Assembly: GCF_009649845.1 (NCBI RefSeq)
Contig: NZ_WJIE01000004.1
Span: forward strand, 620,001-684,000
DNA: 64,000 nucleotides
DNA from: Polyangium spumosum
GTDB taxonomy: Bacteria; Myxococcota_A; Polyangia; Polyangiales; Polyangiaceae
Direction of reading: 5' to 3'
The notes under the pieces are model-generated. The model saw only the letters and a program-made list of their open reading frames with translations, was not told where the DNA came from and did not search any database. Every line of letters begins with the position of its first letter. Within the stretch, counting starts at the first letter, position 1. The position numbers and the translations under genes were made by a program. Below are positions 26,732 through 34,629 of the stretch, piece by piece.

Positions 26732-27373
26732 TCAGACGCCCAGCGTCCGGAGGAGCTTGTCGAGGCTGCGGGAGCCGTGCTGCCCGGGTTTGCACTTGCG
26801 GGCGTCGGGGAAGTTCAGCTTCGTGAAGAGGTCCTTCCCGTCGCGGATCTTGTCGTACTCGCGGCCGAGCAAGCGGGTGAGCTCCAGGACGCCCCTGCGG
26901 CCTTGTTCGCCCATGTTTCCTTCGAAGGAGTGGAACTTGGGGGCCGTCTTGAAGACGCGCCGCTGGTGCAGTCCCCGTGCGTCCGCGAGGAGCCAGGCTT
27001 CGAAGGTTCGATCGGCGATGACGACGTACGCCTCGTGATGGGCGTAGCCCTTCGCGCAGAGTTCCTTGGAGAGCTCGTGATGGACGGTTTGCGCAAACTG
27101 GCCCGTGCAGTCCTGCCGGCTCTCGCGATCGATGCAGATGACGACGCGGGTGCGCCCCGCGACGATGTGCCCGATGACCTTGGGCGCGACCATCTTGGCG
27201 ATGGCGGTGGGCGTCATGTGCGAGCCGACGCCATGCAGGTTTGTCGGTTTGAGCGGAGGGCAGCCGGGGATCAGGCGGGGCAGCTCGGCGAGCGCGTGGA
27301 ACTCGGTCTCGCCCTCGACGATGAGGCCGATCGTGGAGAGGGCCTTCGGACCATCCGCGCGCGCTCGGCTCAT
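26732..27373 (-). CDS. DUF4276-family TOPRIM-like protein, partner of the upstream ATPase
   Basis: A 213-residue protein starting at an ATG that overlaps the ATPase stop by ATGA. Near the N-terminus is IGLIVEGETEFHAL, then VVICIDRESRQDC, VVIADRTFEAWLLAD and KCKPGQHGSRSLDKLL at the end. VEGxTE with a following acidic D-x-E strand is the arrangement of TOPRIM-like nuclease folds, and this reads as DUF4276. DUF4276 genes are often found beside OLD/AAA_15-type ATPases. By analogy with OLD, Gabija and PARIS systems, it could be an effector activated by the ATPase. That role is inference. Nothing looks truncated. Confidence 0.8.
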   Translation of the reverse strand: MSRARADGPKALSTIGLIVEGETEFHALAELPRLIPGCPPLKPTNLHGVGSHMTPTAIAKMVAPKVIGHIVAGRTRVVICIDRESRQDCTGQFAQTVHHELSKELCAKGYAHHEAYVVIADRTFEAWLLADARGLHQRRVFKTAPKFHSFEGNMGEQGRRGVLELTRLLGREYDKIRDGKDLFTKLNFPDARKCKPGQHGSRSLDKLLRTLGV

Positions 27374-28572
27374 TCCGCTGCGTCCGGCACGCCGCCGAGG
27401 GTTCCATCGAGCCACACGTCGCCGAGCTTCTGTCCGCTGTTGGCGAGGATGGTCCGGAGGGCGCGCTCTTTTTCGAGGGCAGGGGTCACGATCGTGCCGT
27501 GCTTGTCGTGGTTCTCCACGATGTAGAGCGAGGCGGGATCCCGCACGGAGTCGACGACGACGGGCGAGTGTGTGGAGATGAGGAGGGGCTCAGCGAACGG
27601 CAGTCGATCCTGCGCGCGGTCGAGGATTTGCTGAAGCGCCCACGGGTGGAGCGCGTTCTCCGGTTCCTCGATGGCAAGCACGTTTCGCTCATTGCCTTCG
27701 AGCGCCACGAGCAACGCAAGCGCGTGGATGACACCGTCGGACACGTTGGCTTCGGAGAGCTCTCCTTCGATCCCTCGTTCTTTGAAAGAGAGCGCGATAC
27801 GGCCGGGTTGGTAGTGGATCGTCGAGACGTCTTCGATACGAGGGTAGACGGCCTGGAGCCCGGTGAGGACACGCTGGAATGCCTTGGTCGGCGCCTTGCC
27901 GCGGGGCCGTATCCGCTCGAGGGCAAGCGGCAACCCCTCGCCTGTCGAATGGAGCAAAGGAGCGCGGCGGCGCGCACCGCCGACGTTCGACTCGGCCCGC
28001 AGAGCAGAGGCATCGAGCCGGATACGAGCGGCCCTCGGAGGCCGGTAGGAGAGCGCCCACTGCAACAGCCAAGGAGAGGCCAAGAGCCGAGGCTCCGAGG
28101 CGACATGATGGAAAGACGAAAGCCAGTTCCGTGTCTCGTGGTTCAGAATTTCCCCAGCATCGAGATCCGTGGGAGTCCCCTCGGACCACACGGCTCGAAA
28201 CGGGCGGAGAGCGGCCTGCTGGATCTGCATTTCCTCATGGCTGACGCGCACCTCGCGATGATCGCCCGCGTGCTTCAGCGTCAGATCCACGCGCAAGCCG
28301 AACCGCGTCTTTCCAGACGAGAACGGCATTTCGACCGCAAACCGCATGCTTTGCGCGGGCCTTTTTCCCCGTCGGACGAGCTGCTCGTAGCCTCCGTACA
28401 GATCGATCGGCTCTGTGGACCTGGCGGCCAGCATGTCCAAAAACAACGCCAGCGCCTGCAGAATGTTCGTCTTCCCGGCCCCGTTCGGCCCCACGAACAC
28501 CATGAGCGGCGACAGCTCGAGACGGAGCTTCTTGATGGACTTGAAGTTCTCGACCTCGAACCAGCTCAGCAT
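27370..28572 (-). CDS. OLD/RecF-like AAA ATPase (AAA_15/AAA_21 type)
   Basis: A 400-residue ABC-class ATPase. It has FEVENFKSIKKLRLEL, Walker A GPNGAGKTN (about residue 30), a long mid-region inserted between the lobes, and a signature-like LSEANVSDGVIHALAL. Walker B is LAIEEPENALHP, with the switch histidine in LLISTHSPVVVDSV. This is the predicted-ATPase family that pairs with TOPRIM or HNH effectors in defence cassettes. It lacks a TOPRIM domain of its own; that function would come from the overlapping DUF4276 gene. A GGTAGAGTCC motif lies about 30 bp upstream of the ATG. Confidence 0.85.
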   Translation of the reverse strand: MLSWFEVENFKSIKKLRLELSPLMVFVGPNGAGKTNILQALALFLDMLAARSTEPIDLYGGYEQLVRRGKRPAQSMRFAVEMPFSSGKTRFGLRVDLTLKHAGDHREVRVSHEEMQIQQAALRPFRAVWSEGTPTDLDAGEILNHETRNWLSSFHHVASEPRLLASPWLLQWALSYRPPRAARIRLDASALRAESNVGGARRRAPLLHSTGEGLPLALERIRPRGKAPTKAFQRVLTGLQAVYPRIEDVSTIHYQPGRIALSFKERGIEGELSEANVSDGVIHALALLVALEGNERNVLAIEEPENALHPWALQQILDRAQDRLPFAEPLLISTHSPVVVDSVRDPASLYIVENHDKHGTIVTPALEKERALRTILANSGQKLGDVWLDGTLGGVPDAAE

Positions 28573-28719
28573 GACGTCCTCTGCGCGCTCGCCTCGCCCC
28601 GGACTCTACCGCGCTCGCCCGCGCCTGCGACGTGGAAAAACGAAGCCCTTGCAAGGCAGCCCGCGTCTCTGCCATCGTTCCGCCCGCCCGATCCACCCCC
28701 CCCAAAAGGAGCCTCCCCC

Positions 28720-29421
28720 ATGGCCGACCCGTACATCGATCCCTACGAAACCAAGCCCTACGGCAAGTTCGCGCGGGAGCAGATGGCGGCCGTGCTCCTC
28801 GGGAAAAACCCCGTCTTCGACGACCTCGTCGACTGGATGATCGGAAAACAACTCACCGCCGATCAGGCGATGAGCGACGTCCTCGACAAACAACCCAAGC
28901 CCGCGCCTCTCCTCGACAGCGCCGCCGTCCTCGAAGACGCGCGCGACACCATCGTTCGCTTCGGCGCCCACCTCGACTCCCTCAAGGGCCGACCCGTCGA
29001 TCCCAAGGTCTTCTTCCGGAACGATCCCCCGAGCGTCATCGCTCGCCGCAGGCTCACCAAGCTCACCGCCGCCTTCGGCCACATCCTCGACGAGTTCGGC
29101 AAACACAAGGCCAAGATCCGCGACGCCGACCACTGGTACGCCGAGATCGCCGAGGTGCACCTGAAGCTCGGCCACCTCGAGAAGCAACAACGCGCCGCGC
29201 GTGTCGAGAAGGTCGAGGTCGGTCCCGAGGTCTCCGCCGCGCGCGAGGCGTGGCTCGACGTGTACACCGCCAACAAACACCTCGTCCGCGGAATGCTCGC
29301 GCACCTCGGCAAGCCCGAGCTGCTCCCGCTCATCTTCGACGACCTCGCCGAGGTGCACCGCGCCGGCGGCGTCAGCGACGCCCTGCCCGCCGGCAACGAG
29401 GCCCCCGCATCCGAGGGCTGA
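28720..29421 (+). CDS. Soluble helical protein of unknown function
   Basis: A 233-residue protein with strong AAAAGGAG ribosome site (28704-28711) eight bases from the ATG. It begins MADPYIDPYETKPYGKFARE, is helical throughout and shows a potential coiled-coil region (VHLKLGHLEKQQRAARVEKVEV). No signal, TM or known motif. It is divergent from the ATPase/DUF4276 pair (147 bp between starts), so it could be an extra component or simply a neighbour. Its 3' end abuts the periodic inverted-repeat array. Confidence 0.7.
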   Translation: MADPYIDPYETKPYGKFAREQMAAVLLGKNPVFDDLVDWMIGKQLTADQAMSDVLDKQPKPAPLLDSAAVLEDARDTIVRFGAHLDSLKGRPVDPKVFFRNDPPSVIARRRLTKLTAAFGHILDEFGKHKAKIRDADHWYAEIAEVHLKLGHLEKQQRAARVEKVEVGPEVSAAREAWLDVYTANKHLVRGMLAHLGKPELLPLIFDDLAEVHRAGGVSDALPAGNEAPASEG

Positions 29422-29446
29422 CGCCACGCCCCCGCCGCAAGACTCG

Positions 29447-29628
29447 TCTCAACGCTTGAAACGCGCCCCCGTCCGCCCAGGCGCCGACTTCAAGTGTTGA
29501 AACGACGACTCGCCCGCCGAGCGGCGCGCTTCAACGCTTGCAGTCGTCGACCCCGTCGGGCCCCCCGCGCACTTCAACGCTTGTTTTGCAAGCGCTCGAT
29601 CCCCGAGGCGCCCGCTTCAACGCTTGAA
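29447..29628. repeat. Five-unit array of a 13-bp inverted repeat, 41-43 bp period
   Basis: Five copies of a motif with consensus TTCAACGCTTGAA (5-bp arms, 3-base centre). Core TCAACGCTTG copies begin at 29449, 29490 (variant TCAAGTGTTG, best read as the opposite orientation with one mismatch), 29531, 29574 and 29617. Spacing is 41, 41, 43 and 43 bp, close to four helical turns, with unique C/G-rich spacers. It fills the gap between two convergent genes (29421 and 29640). The unit is too short for a CRISPR repeat and there are no cas genes. Likely a multi-site protein-binding array; role unknown. Confidence 0.85.
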
Positions 29629-29639
29629 GTCGACCCCCG

Positions 29640-30023
29640 TCAGTTCAGCGACCCGCCGTCGCCCTTCGCGCGCCCCGCCCCAAAAATCGCCTCCCAGTTC
29701 GCCCTGTACGCGTCCGTCGCCACCTGCGCCGGCCCGGTGCGCGCGGGCTCCGGGGCCTTCGGGCTCTTCACGAGCACCTCCACGTCGTAGAGACGCTCGT
29801 GCTCCTTGCGCGGCGACAGCTTCACCACGTCGCCGTGCACCGGCGCGCCTTCGCGCATGTTGCGGATCGCGCCGAGCTCCACGTTGCCCTCGCGAAGGCG
29901 GAGCACGTGATACCCCTCCCCGTCGGTCATGGGGCTGTGGATCATCACCACGTCCTCGGCCTTCGTCTCCAGCGCTTCGCTCGGCTTTGGCGGCGCCTCG
30001 GGCGGATCGGGCTCGTCACTCAC
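29640..30023 (-). CDS. Small conserved-type protein of unknown function
   Basis: A 127-residue protein: acidic/proline N-terminus (MSDEPDPPEAPPKPSEALE), then a beta-rich core (DVVMIHSPMTDGEGYHVLRLREG; VELGAIRNMREGAPVHGDVVKLSPR). The C-terminus ends YRANWEAIFG. No signal or TM. It lies 44 bp downstream of the DUF2325 gene on the same strand and probably shares its operator-controlled promoter. Not recognised as a known family with confidence. Confidence 0.65.
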   Translation of the reverse strand: MSDEPDPPEAPPKPSEALETKAEDVVMIHSPMTDGEGYHVLRLREGNVELGAIRNMREGAPVHGDVVKLSPRKEHERLYDVEVLVKSPKAPEPARTGPAQVATDAYRANWEAIFGAGRAKGDGGSLN

Positions 30024-30067
30024 ACGGCAAGCTTGTCACGTTTCGGGCGGATCGCAGGCGTCGATCC

Positions 30068-30436
30068 TCAAGCCCCGAGCAGCGCCGCCTCGTAACCCGT
30101 GCGCATCGAGCCGTCGGCCCGGAAGAAGCCCTGCGCCGTCGCCTGGTCGATGGCCTCGAGCAGGCGCCCGAAGCGGGCGATGCCGCTCTTGCGCAGCAAA
30201 AGTGTCCCGCGGCCACGCTGACGCGCGAGCTTGCGCGCGAGCTGGACGGCGCCGTGGCTGTTCGTCTCGGTCACGATCACGATGAGCTGGCAACGCTCCA
30301 CGAGCCCCTCGAGCGTCTGCGCGCCGCGGCCTCGGACGTCGCCGCGGTGATACTCGAGCTCGTGACCGGCCGCCTTCGCCAGCCGCTCGAGCTGCACCTC
30401 GTATCGCTCGACTCCCCCAATCCATCCAATACGCAT
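30068..30436 (-). CDS. DUF2325-type protein
   Basis: A 122-residue single-domain protein: MRIGWIGGVERYEVQLERLAKAAGHELEYHRGD opens it, followed by LEGLVERCQLIVIVTETNSHGAVQLARKLAR. The last part is GTLLLRKSGIARFGRLLEAI. The GG-x-ER, HxGD and [TN]SH pattern fits the DUF2325 family, a Rossmann-like domain of unknown role. The ATG at 30436 places the first strand at the N-terminus; an extension to 30472 adds an unlikely Arg-rich segment. The leader of about 65 bases carries a palindrome at the predicted transcription start. Confidence 0.7.
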   Translation of the reverse strand: MRIGWIGGVERYEVQLERLAKAAGHELEYHRGDVRGRGAQTLEGLVERCQLIVIVTETNSHGAVQLARKLARQRGRGTLLLRKSGIARFGRLLEAIDQATAQGFFRADGSMRTGYEAALLGA

Positions 30437-30493
30437 GGGGCCTCCGTGACGGCGCACCCCGCGCGCGCTCAAAGCGCCGCCGGTGGCCGATTG

Positions 30494-30537
30494 TCCGCTA
30501 TAGCGGATGATATAAGGTTCCGTAGCGGAACTGTCCA
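30494..30537 (-). promoter_or_regulatory. Operator-embedded promoter for the DUF2325 operon
   Basis: On the reverse strand TGGACA (30537-30532) and TATATC (30514-30509) are 17 bases apart, a good sigma-70 layout. The spacer holds GTTCCG-CTA-CGGAAC (30531-30517), and the expected start site lies in the perfect palindrome TCCGCTATAGCGGA (30507-30494). Both palindromes share a TCCG...CGGA core with a central TA, as expected for two sites of one repressor. Confidence 0.6.
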
Positions 30538-30566
30538 GGGCTTCACGGCGCGATCACGGAAAAATG

Positions 30567-30580
30567 TCCGCGATGACGGA
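30567..30580. promoter_or_regulatory. Third, degenerate copy of the TCCG...CGGA palindrome
   Basis: TCCGCGATGACGGA matches 11 of 14 positions of the palindrome at 30494-30507 and starts 73 bp (about seven helical turns) from it. It may be an auxiliary operator. The rest of the 352-bp gap (30437-30788) shows nothing else clear apart from the ribosome site GGAGGATTG of the PilZ gene. Confidence 0.4.
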
Positions 30581-30788
30581 GCCTGGACCGGACCCCCGCG
30601 CCCTTCCCATGGCGTCGGCGTCGTCCGCTCCTCCCGACAACCGGCGCGGGGGCCGTTTCTTCCCGGTCAACGCTCCGCCACCAAACTTGGCCCTCTTCTT
30701 CGAGGTGCCTTAGTCGGGGCGAAAGCGAGAGAGCCGCGGGGGCGCGGCGGGGACGGGGTCTGTCCAGTCCCTACCCTGGAGGATTGTC

Positions 30789-32924
30789 ATGAGCATGCGA
30801 GGCGCAGAAGACTCGGCGACGAACACGACGGCCACCAGCGGGACGCCGGAGAGGCGCGCGGGCCACCACCGGGTTCACTTCGAGGCGCTGGTGGCCGTGG
30901 GCGAGGCCAAGGGGAGCGGCGGCTTCGAAGCCGAGTCGATCGACGTCTCGCCCGAAGGCATGCGCCTGCGCACGGCCTACCTCCCGCAGATCGGCGACAA
31001 GCTCGTCTGCCGGTTCGAAGGAGACGCCGGCGAGGTCGTCGCCGACGGTGAGGTGATCTGGCGACGCGAGGCGCCCCGCGGCGGCGAGTTCGGCCTGCGC
31101 TTCGTGAGCTTCGACAGCCCGGACGCGGAGGCGACGCTGCGCAGCCTGTGCCAGGAGCTCGGCGGCCCGGACGAAGCGAGCGCGGGCGTCGGCGCGATGG
31201 GGATCCCCGGGACACGCGTGCGGCTGCACATCGAGGGGCTCGGCTCGCCCATGAAGGCGCGGGTGCGGGAAGCGACGGGCGGCGAGGTGCTGGTGGGCTC
31301 GAACCTGGAGTTCCTCAAGGTGGGCCGCTCGCTCGAGCTCGAAGACATGGACCACGGCGACAAACGCGCCGCGACGGTCGACGCCGTGAAGGTGGAGGTC
31401 GACCCGTCGACGAAGGTGCCGCAGCTCGTGGTGTCGCTGCGCTTCGGCGAGGCGAAGGAGTCGAAGAAGGTCGCCGCCCCGGCGAAGGCGCCCGAGAAGG
31501 AGACGAGCAAGGAGACGGGCAAGGAGAGCTCGTCCCTCGCGCTCGGCGCGCTGATCAAGCGCACGACGCCGGGCGTGGGCGCGGTCGGGAAGACCGAGAT
31601 CAGCCCGAGCGGAGGCGAGGCGAAGGAGGCGCGCGCAGAGGAGCCGTCGTCGCCGCCGGCGCCGTCGCTCGCGAGCGGGCAGAAGAAGGAGTCGCGATCG
31701 ATGCCGCCCGTCACGCGGCCGAGCGCGTCGGAAGCGTCGGCCGCGCTGCGCGAGGAGGCGAAGGCGGAGGACGAGGACGTGAGCGAGGCGAACGATCCGT
31801 CGCTGGACTCGCCGGCGGTGGGCGGCGCGAAGAAGGATTTCTCCGCGGCGCTGCGCGGGGCGACCGAGAAGGCGAAGGGCGCGACGAAGGCCGCGTTCGG
31901 CGCCATCGGGCCGGCAGCCGCCGGGCTCGGGACGAAGGCGAAGGGCGCGATGTCGGGGCTCTTCGCGTCGATCCGGAAGCGGCGCGGGGCGGAGGCGGCC
32001 GAGCCGGAGGAAGCTCGCGCGACACGAAGGACGACGGCCGCGCCGCCGACGGGCGCGCTCCGCGCAGCAGGCAAGAGGCTCGTGCGCGACAAGGAGGAGG
32101 TCGAGACGACCGAGGCCACGCAGAAGCCGCGCTCGAGCACGAAGGCCGCGCTCATGGGAAGCGCGCTCGGGCTCGCGTCGGTGCTCGTGCTGGTGGGCGC
32201 GATCCGGCTGATCGGCGCGTGGCGTTCGCCGGACGCGGCGCCGCAAGGGACCGAGGCGAACGCGGCCGCAGCGACGGCAGCGCTGCCCGCGCCTACGGTC
32301 GCGAACACGGCGGCCGGAGATCCGAACGCCGTGCCGAGCGTGAACGTGCCGCTCTTCGGGGCGACGCCGCTCTCGACGACGGAGCCGGTGCCAGCGATGC
32401 CGACCGAGCCCGATGGAACGGTCGCAGAGGCGCCGCCCGAGGGAGGCGCCCAGCTCGCCGCAGCGGGAGACGAAGGGGAAGGCGAGGACGACGCCGAAGC
32501 GACGGAGACCCAAGGCGACGGCAAGCAGTTCGGCAAGGGCACGGTGCGGAGCCCGATCATGCTGCGGCTGAAGGTGGACGGGCCGATCGAGACGGTGAAC
32601 GGCGCGTCGGGCGCGATGGGCTTCACGGTCTCGCTGCCGGGGCGGCGCGCGCTCTCGTCGGCGACGGAGCTCGCCCGGAAGGACAAGCGCATCGCCGCGA
32701 TCAACGTGGTGAACACCGCCGCCGGCGCGGAGATCAGCCTGCAGTTCAAGGACGGCGTGCCGGCCTATCTCGCGAAGGCGAAGGGGAACCGGCTCGACAT
32801 CGCGCTCGGCACCGACGCGAAGAAGAAGGTCGCGAAGGCAGGCGAGAGCAAGAAGAAGAAGAAGGGCACGCTCAAGAAGAAGGTCGCCGCCAAGAAGAAG
32901 GCCGGCGACAAGAAGAAGCCCTGA
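30789..32924 (+). CDS. PilZ-domain membrane protein with AMIN-like C-terminus
   Basis: A 711-residue protein. The N-terminus (about 25-125) is a PilZ domain, with HRVHFEALVAVG, ESIDVSPEGMRLRT and GEFGLRFVSFD. A second, similar beta-barrel may lie at about 135-215. Residues 215-450 are a long Lys/Ala/Glu/Ser-rich disordered linker. One TM segment follows (LMGSALGLASVLVLVGAIRL, about 455-475), then another linker. A C-terminal beta domain (IMLRLKVDGPIETVNG; AEISLQFKDGVPAYLAKAKGNRLDIAL) resembles AMIN-type periplasmic domains, and the protein ends in a Lys-rich tail. The canonical c-di-GMP RxxxR box is not obvious, so ligand binding is uncertain. GGAGG ribosome site present. Confidence 0.8.
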   Translation: MSMRGAEDSATNTTATSGTPERRAGHHRVHFEALVAVGEAKGSGGFEAESIDVSPEGMRLRTAYLPQIGDKLVCRFEGDAGEVVADGEVIWRREAPRGGEFGLRFVSFDSPDAEATLRSLCQELGGPDEASAGVGAMGIPGTRVRLHIEGLGSPMKARVREATGGEVLVGSNLEFLKVGRSLELEDMDHGDKRAATVDAVKVEVDPSTKVPQLVVSLRFGEAKESKKVAAPAKAPEKETSKETGKESSSLALGALIKRTTPGVGAVGKTEISPSGGEAKEARAEEPSSPPAPSLASGQKKESRSMPPVTRPSASEASAALREEAKAEDEDVSEANDPSLDSPAVGGAKKDFSAALRGATEKAKGATKAAFGAIGPAAAGLGTKAKGAMSGLFASIRKRRGAEAAEPEEARATRRTTAAPPTGALRAAGKRLVRDKEEVETTEATQKPRSSTKAALMGSALGLASVLVLVGAIRLIGAWRSPDAAPQGTEANAAAATAALPAPTVANTAAGDPNAVPSVNVPLFGATPLSTTEPVPAMPTEPDGTVAEAPPEGGAQLAAAGDEGEGEDDAEATETQGDGKQFGKGTVRSPIMLRLKVDGPIETVNGASGAMGFTVSLPGRRALSSATELARKDKRIAAINVVNTAAGAEISLQFKDGVPAYLAKAKGNRLDIALGTDAKKKVAKAGESKKKKKGTLKKKVAAKKKAGDKKKP

Positions 32925-32945
32925 GCGAACGGACGGGTTCGAAGA

Positions 32946-34541
32946 TCAGCGCGGCGCCGGACGGGTTTCGGCGCCGCTTTTTTTTTCGTAGATGCACCAG
33001 GCCCCGCCGCCGCGCAGGCGGATCGTCTCGGCCACGGCGAACTCGGCGCGGAACTTCGGGTGACCGTGGAGCACGCGCGAGGAGGGGACCGTGGGGTTCT
33101 TGCAGTCGACGCTCGAGGAGATGATCACGGCGTAGCGCGGGGCGCGCGCGAAGATCGCGGCGGCGTAACCCGCGCCCGTCTTGTTCGTGTAGCCGCCCGG
33201 GAGGCGCGCGATCTCGGGCGCGAGCAGGCCGAGCATGTCGACGATGGGGAAGTTCGTCGCGTAGCCGACGTAGCCGATGTCGGCGATGGCCACGGGGCCG
33301 GGTTTGTCGTGCCCGGAGAGCCACGCGGCGGTGCGGCCCGCGGCGTCGTCCCAGAAGGCCTTGTCCTTGTCGAGGATGTCGCGTTGCGCCTGGCGGAGCG
33401 AGCCGACGCGGGTGAAGGCGACGAGGACCATGAAGAGCGCGATCGCGACCGCCGCGGCGCGCTCGCGTCGCTCGGCGATCGTGCGCGCGGCGGCGTCGAC
33501 GAGCAGGAAGGCGAAGGGCTCGGCGGGCGCGAGGAAGCGGTAGTAGGGCATCCAGTCGCCACCGACGAGGACCACGTAGAGGCCGAAGGTGAGGGCGATG
33601 GAAGCGATCGCGAGGCCCTCACGCCGCTTGCGGACGAAGGCGATCGCGACGGCGGCGATCCCGAGCCAGAGCGCGGGGCCGGCGTGCACGACGTAGCGGC
33701 GCAGGTAGTCGACGCCGCCGTTCCACTGCTGCTCGAGGTTGCCGGTCTTGGCGGTGAGCGTGTTGGGGAAGAAGCCGCCGTAGTAGGCGCGCCGGAAGGC
33801 GAGGTGCGCGATCACGGGCAGGGCGAAGGTGGCGAGGCGGAGGAGGCTGCGGCGGGAGAAGGGCCTGTCCGGATGCCAGACGTAGAGCAGGAGCAAGAAG
33901 AGCGGCGCCTCGGGGCGGGTGAGGGCAGCGAGCGCGAAGAGCGGGCCGGACCAGGGGAAGACTTCGGCGTCGTCGTGCTCCTCGACGAGGAAACGGTCGG
34001 TGCCGAGCAGGACGAGCAGGACGAAGAGCGGCGACTCCAGGCCGAAGACGGCGTACCCCGTCTGGAGGAAGCTCGAGGCGAAGAGCCAGGTGGCGAGGCA
34101 CGGCGCCCATCCGAGCGGCGCGAGCCTCTTCGCGATGCGGTAGAGGGGGACGAGCGCGGCGCACGCGCAGACGACGCCGAGGACCTTCGCCGTCATCTCG
34201 GGGCGCGCGCCGAGCGCCGCGAAGACGCCGAGCAGCACGGTCCAGAGGAAGTTCGTGTAGCCCTCGACGCGCTCGCCGAGGTTGTAGACGAGGCCGTGGC
34301 CCTCCGCGAAGTTCCGGGCGTAGCGGAAGGAAATGTACGCGTCGTCGATCGTGAAGCTCGCGACGCGGTAGGCGTTCGTGGCGACGAGCATCATCGGCAA
34401 GACGAGCCCGAGCACGAGGTGCGCGCGTGAAGAGAGCGGCGCGCCGCCGAGCCAAGCGCGGAGGGAGGAAAGCGCGCCGCCGAGCCAAGCGCGGAGGGAG
34501 ACGAGCGCGCTCGGCGGAGCGGCGGGAGGGCGGGTCGACAT
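32946..34541 (-). CDS. GT-C-type polytopic glycosyltransferase (paralogue A)
   Basis: A 531-residue protein with about ten TM helices. The first periplasmic loop carries FTIDDAYISFRYARNFAEGH and then LVYNLGERVEGYTNFLW. The acidic pair after TM1 and the GERVEGYT motif are typical of lipid-phospho-sugar-dependent GT-C enzymes, resembling mycobacterial AftB-like arabinofuranosyltransferases. It probably transfers a sugar from a polyprenyl carrier outside the membrane; the sugar is unknown. The N-terminus has a near-exact tandem repeat (LRAWLGGA twice, about 30-bp DNA units at 34437-34505). An ATG at 34556 is an alternative start. Divergent from its paralogue. Confidence 0.82.
   Translation of the reverse strand: MSTRPPAAPPSALVSLRAWLGGALSSLRAWLGGAPLSSRAHLVLGLVLPMMLVATNAYRVASFTIDDAYISFRYARNFAEGHGLVYNLGERVEGYTNFLWTVLLGVFAALGARPEMTAKVLGVVCACAALVPLYRIAKRLAPLGWAPCLATWLFASSFLQTGYAVFGLESPLFVLLVLLGTDRFLVEEHDDAEVFPWSGPLFALAALTRPEAPLFLLLLYVWHPDRPFSRRSLLRLATFALPVIAHLAFRRAYYGGFFPNTLTAKTGNLEQQWNGGVDYLRRYVVHAGPALWLGIAAVAIAFVRKRREGLAIASIALTFGLYVVLVGGDWMPYYRFLAPAEPFAFLLVDAAARTIAERRERAAAVAIALFMVLVAFTRVGSLRQAQRDILDKDKAFWDDAAGRTAAWLSGHDKPGPVAIADIGYVGYATNFPIVDMLGLLAPEIARLPGGYTNKTGAGYAAAIFARAPRYAVIISSSVDCKNPTVPSSRVLHGHPKFRAEFAVAETIRLRGGGAWCIYEKKSGAETRPAPR
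32951..32986 (+). terminator. Rho-independent terminator of the PilZ gene
   Basis: GCGGCGCCG (32951-32959) pairs with CGGCGCCGC (32969-32977) across a 9-base loop, followed by nine T's. It begins 27 bp after the PilZ stop and lies inside the last codons of the convergent glycosyltransferase gene. Confidence 0.88.
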
Positions 34542-34629
34542 CGCGGAGCGGCCCATACCCGGCCTTTGTCGTGGCGGAAAGCGCGGCGACGCTTGCCAAC
34601 CCCGGGGCCTGCGATGTTATGGCCGTTTC

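Noticed and set aside
29447-29628. CRISPR array
   Set aside because: Repeat unit is only 11-13 bp with a diverged inverted copy; spacers are about 30 bp but highly GC-biased, and no cas gene is nearby.
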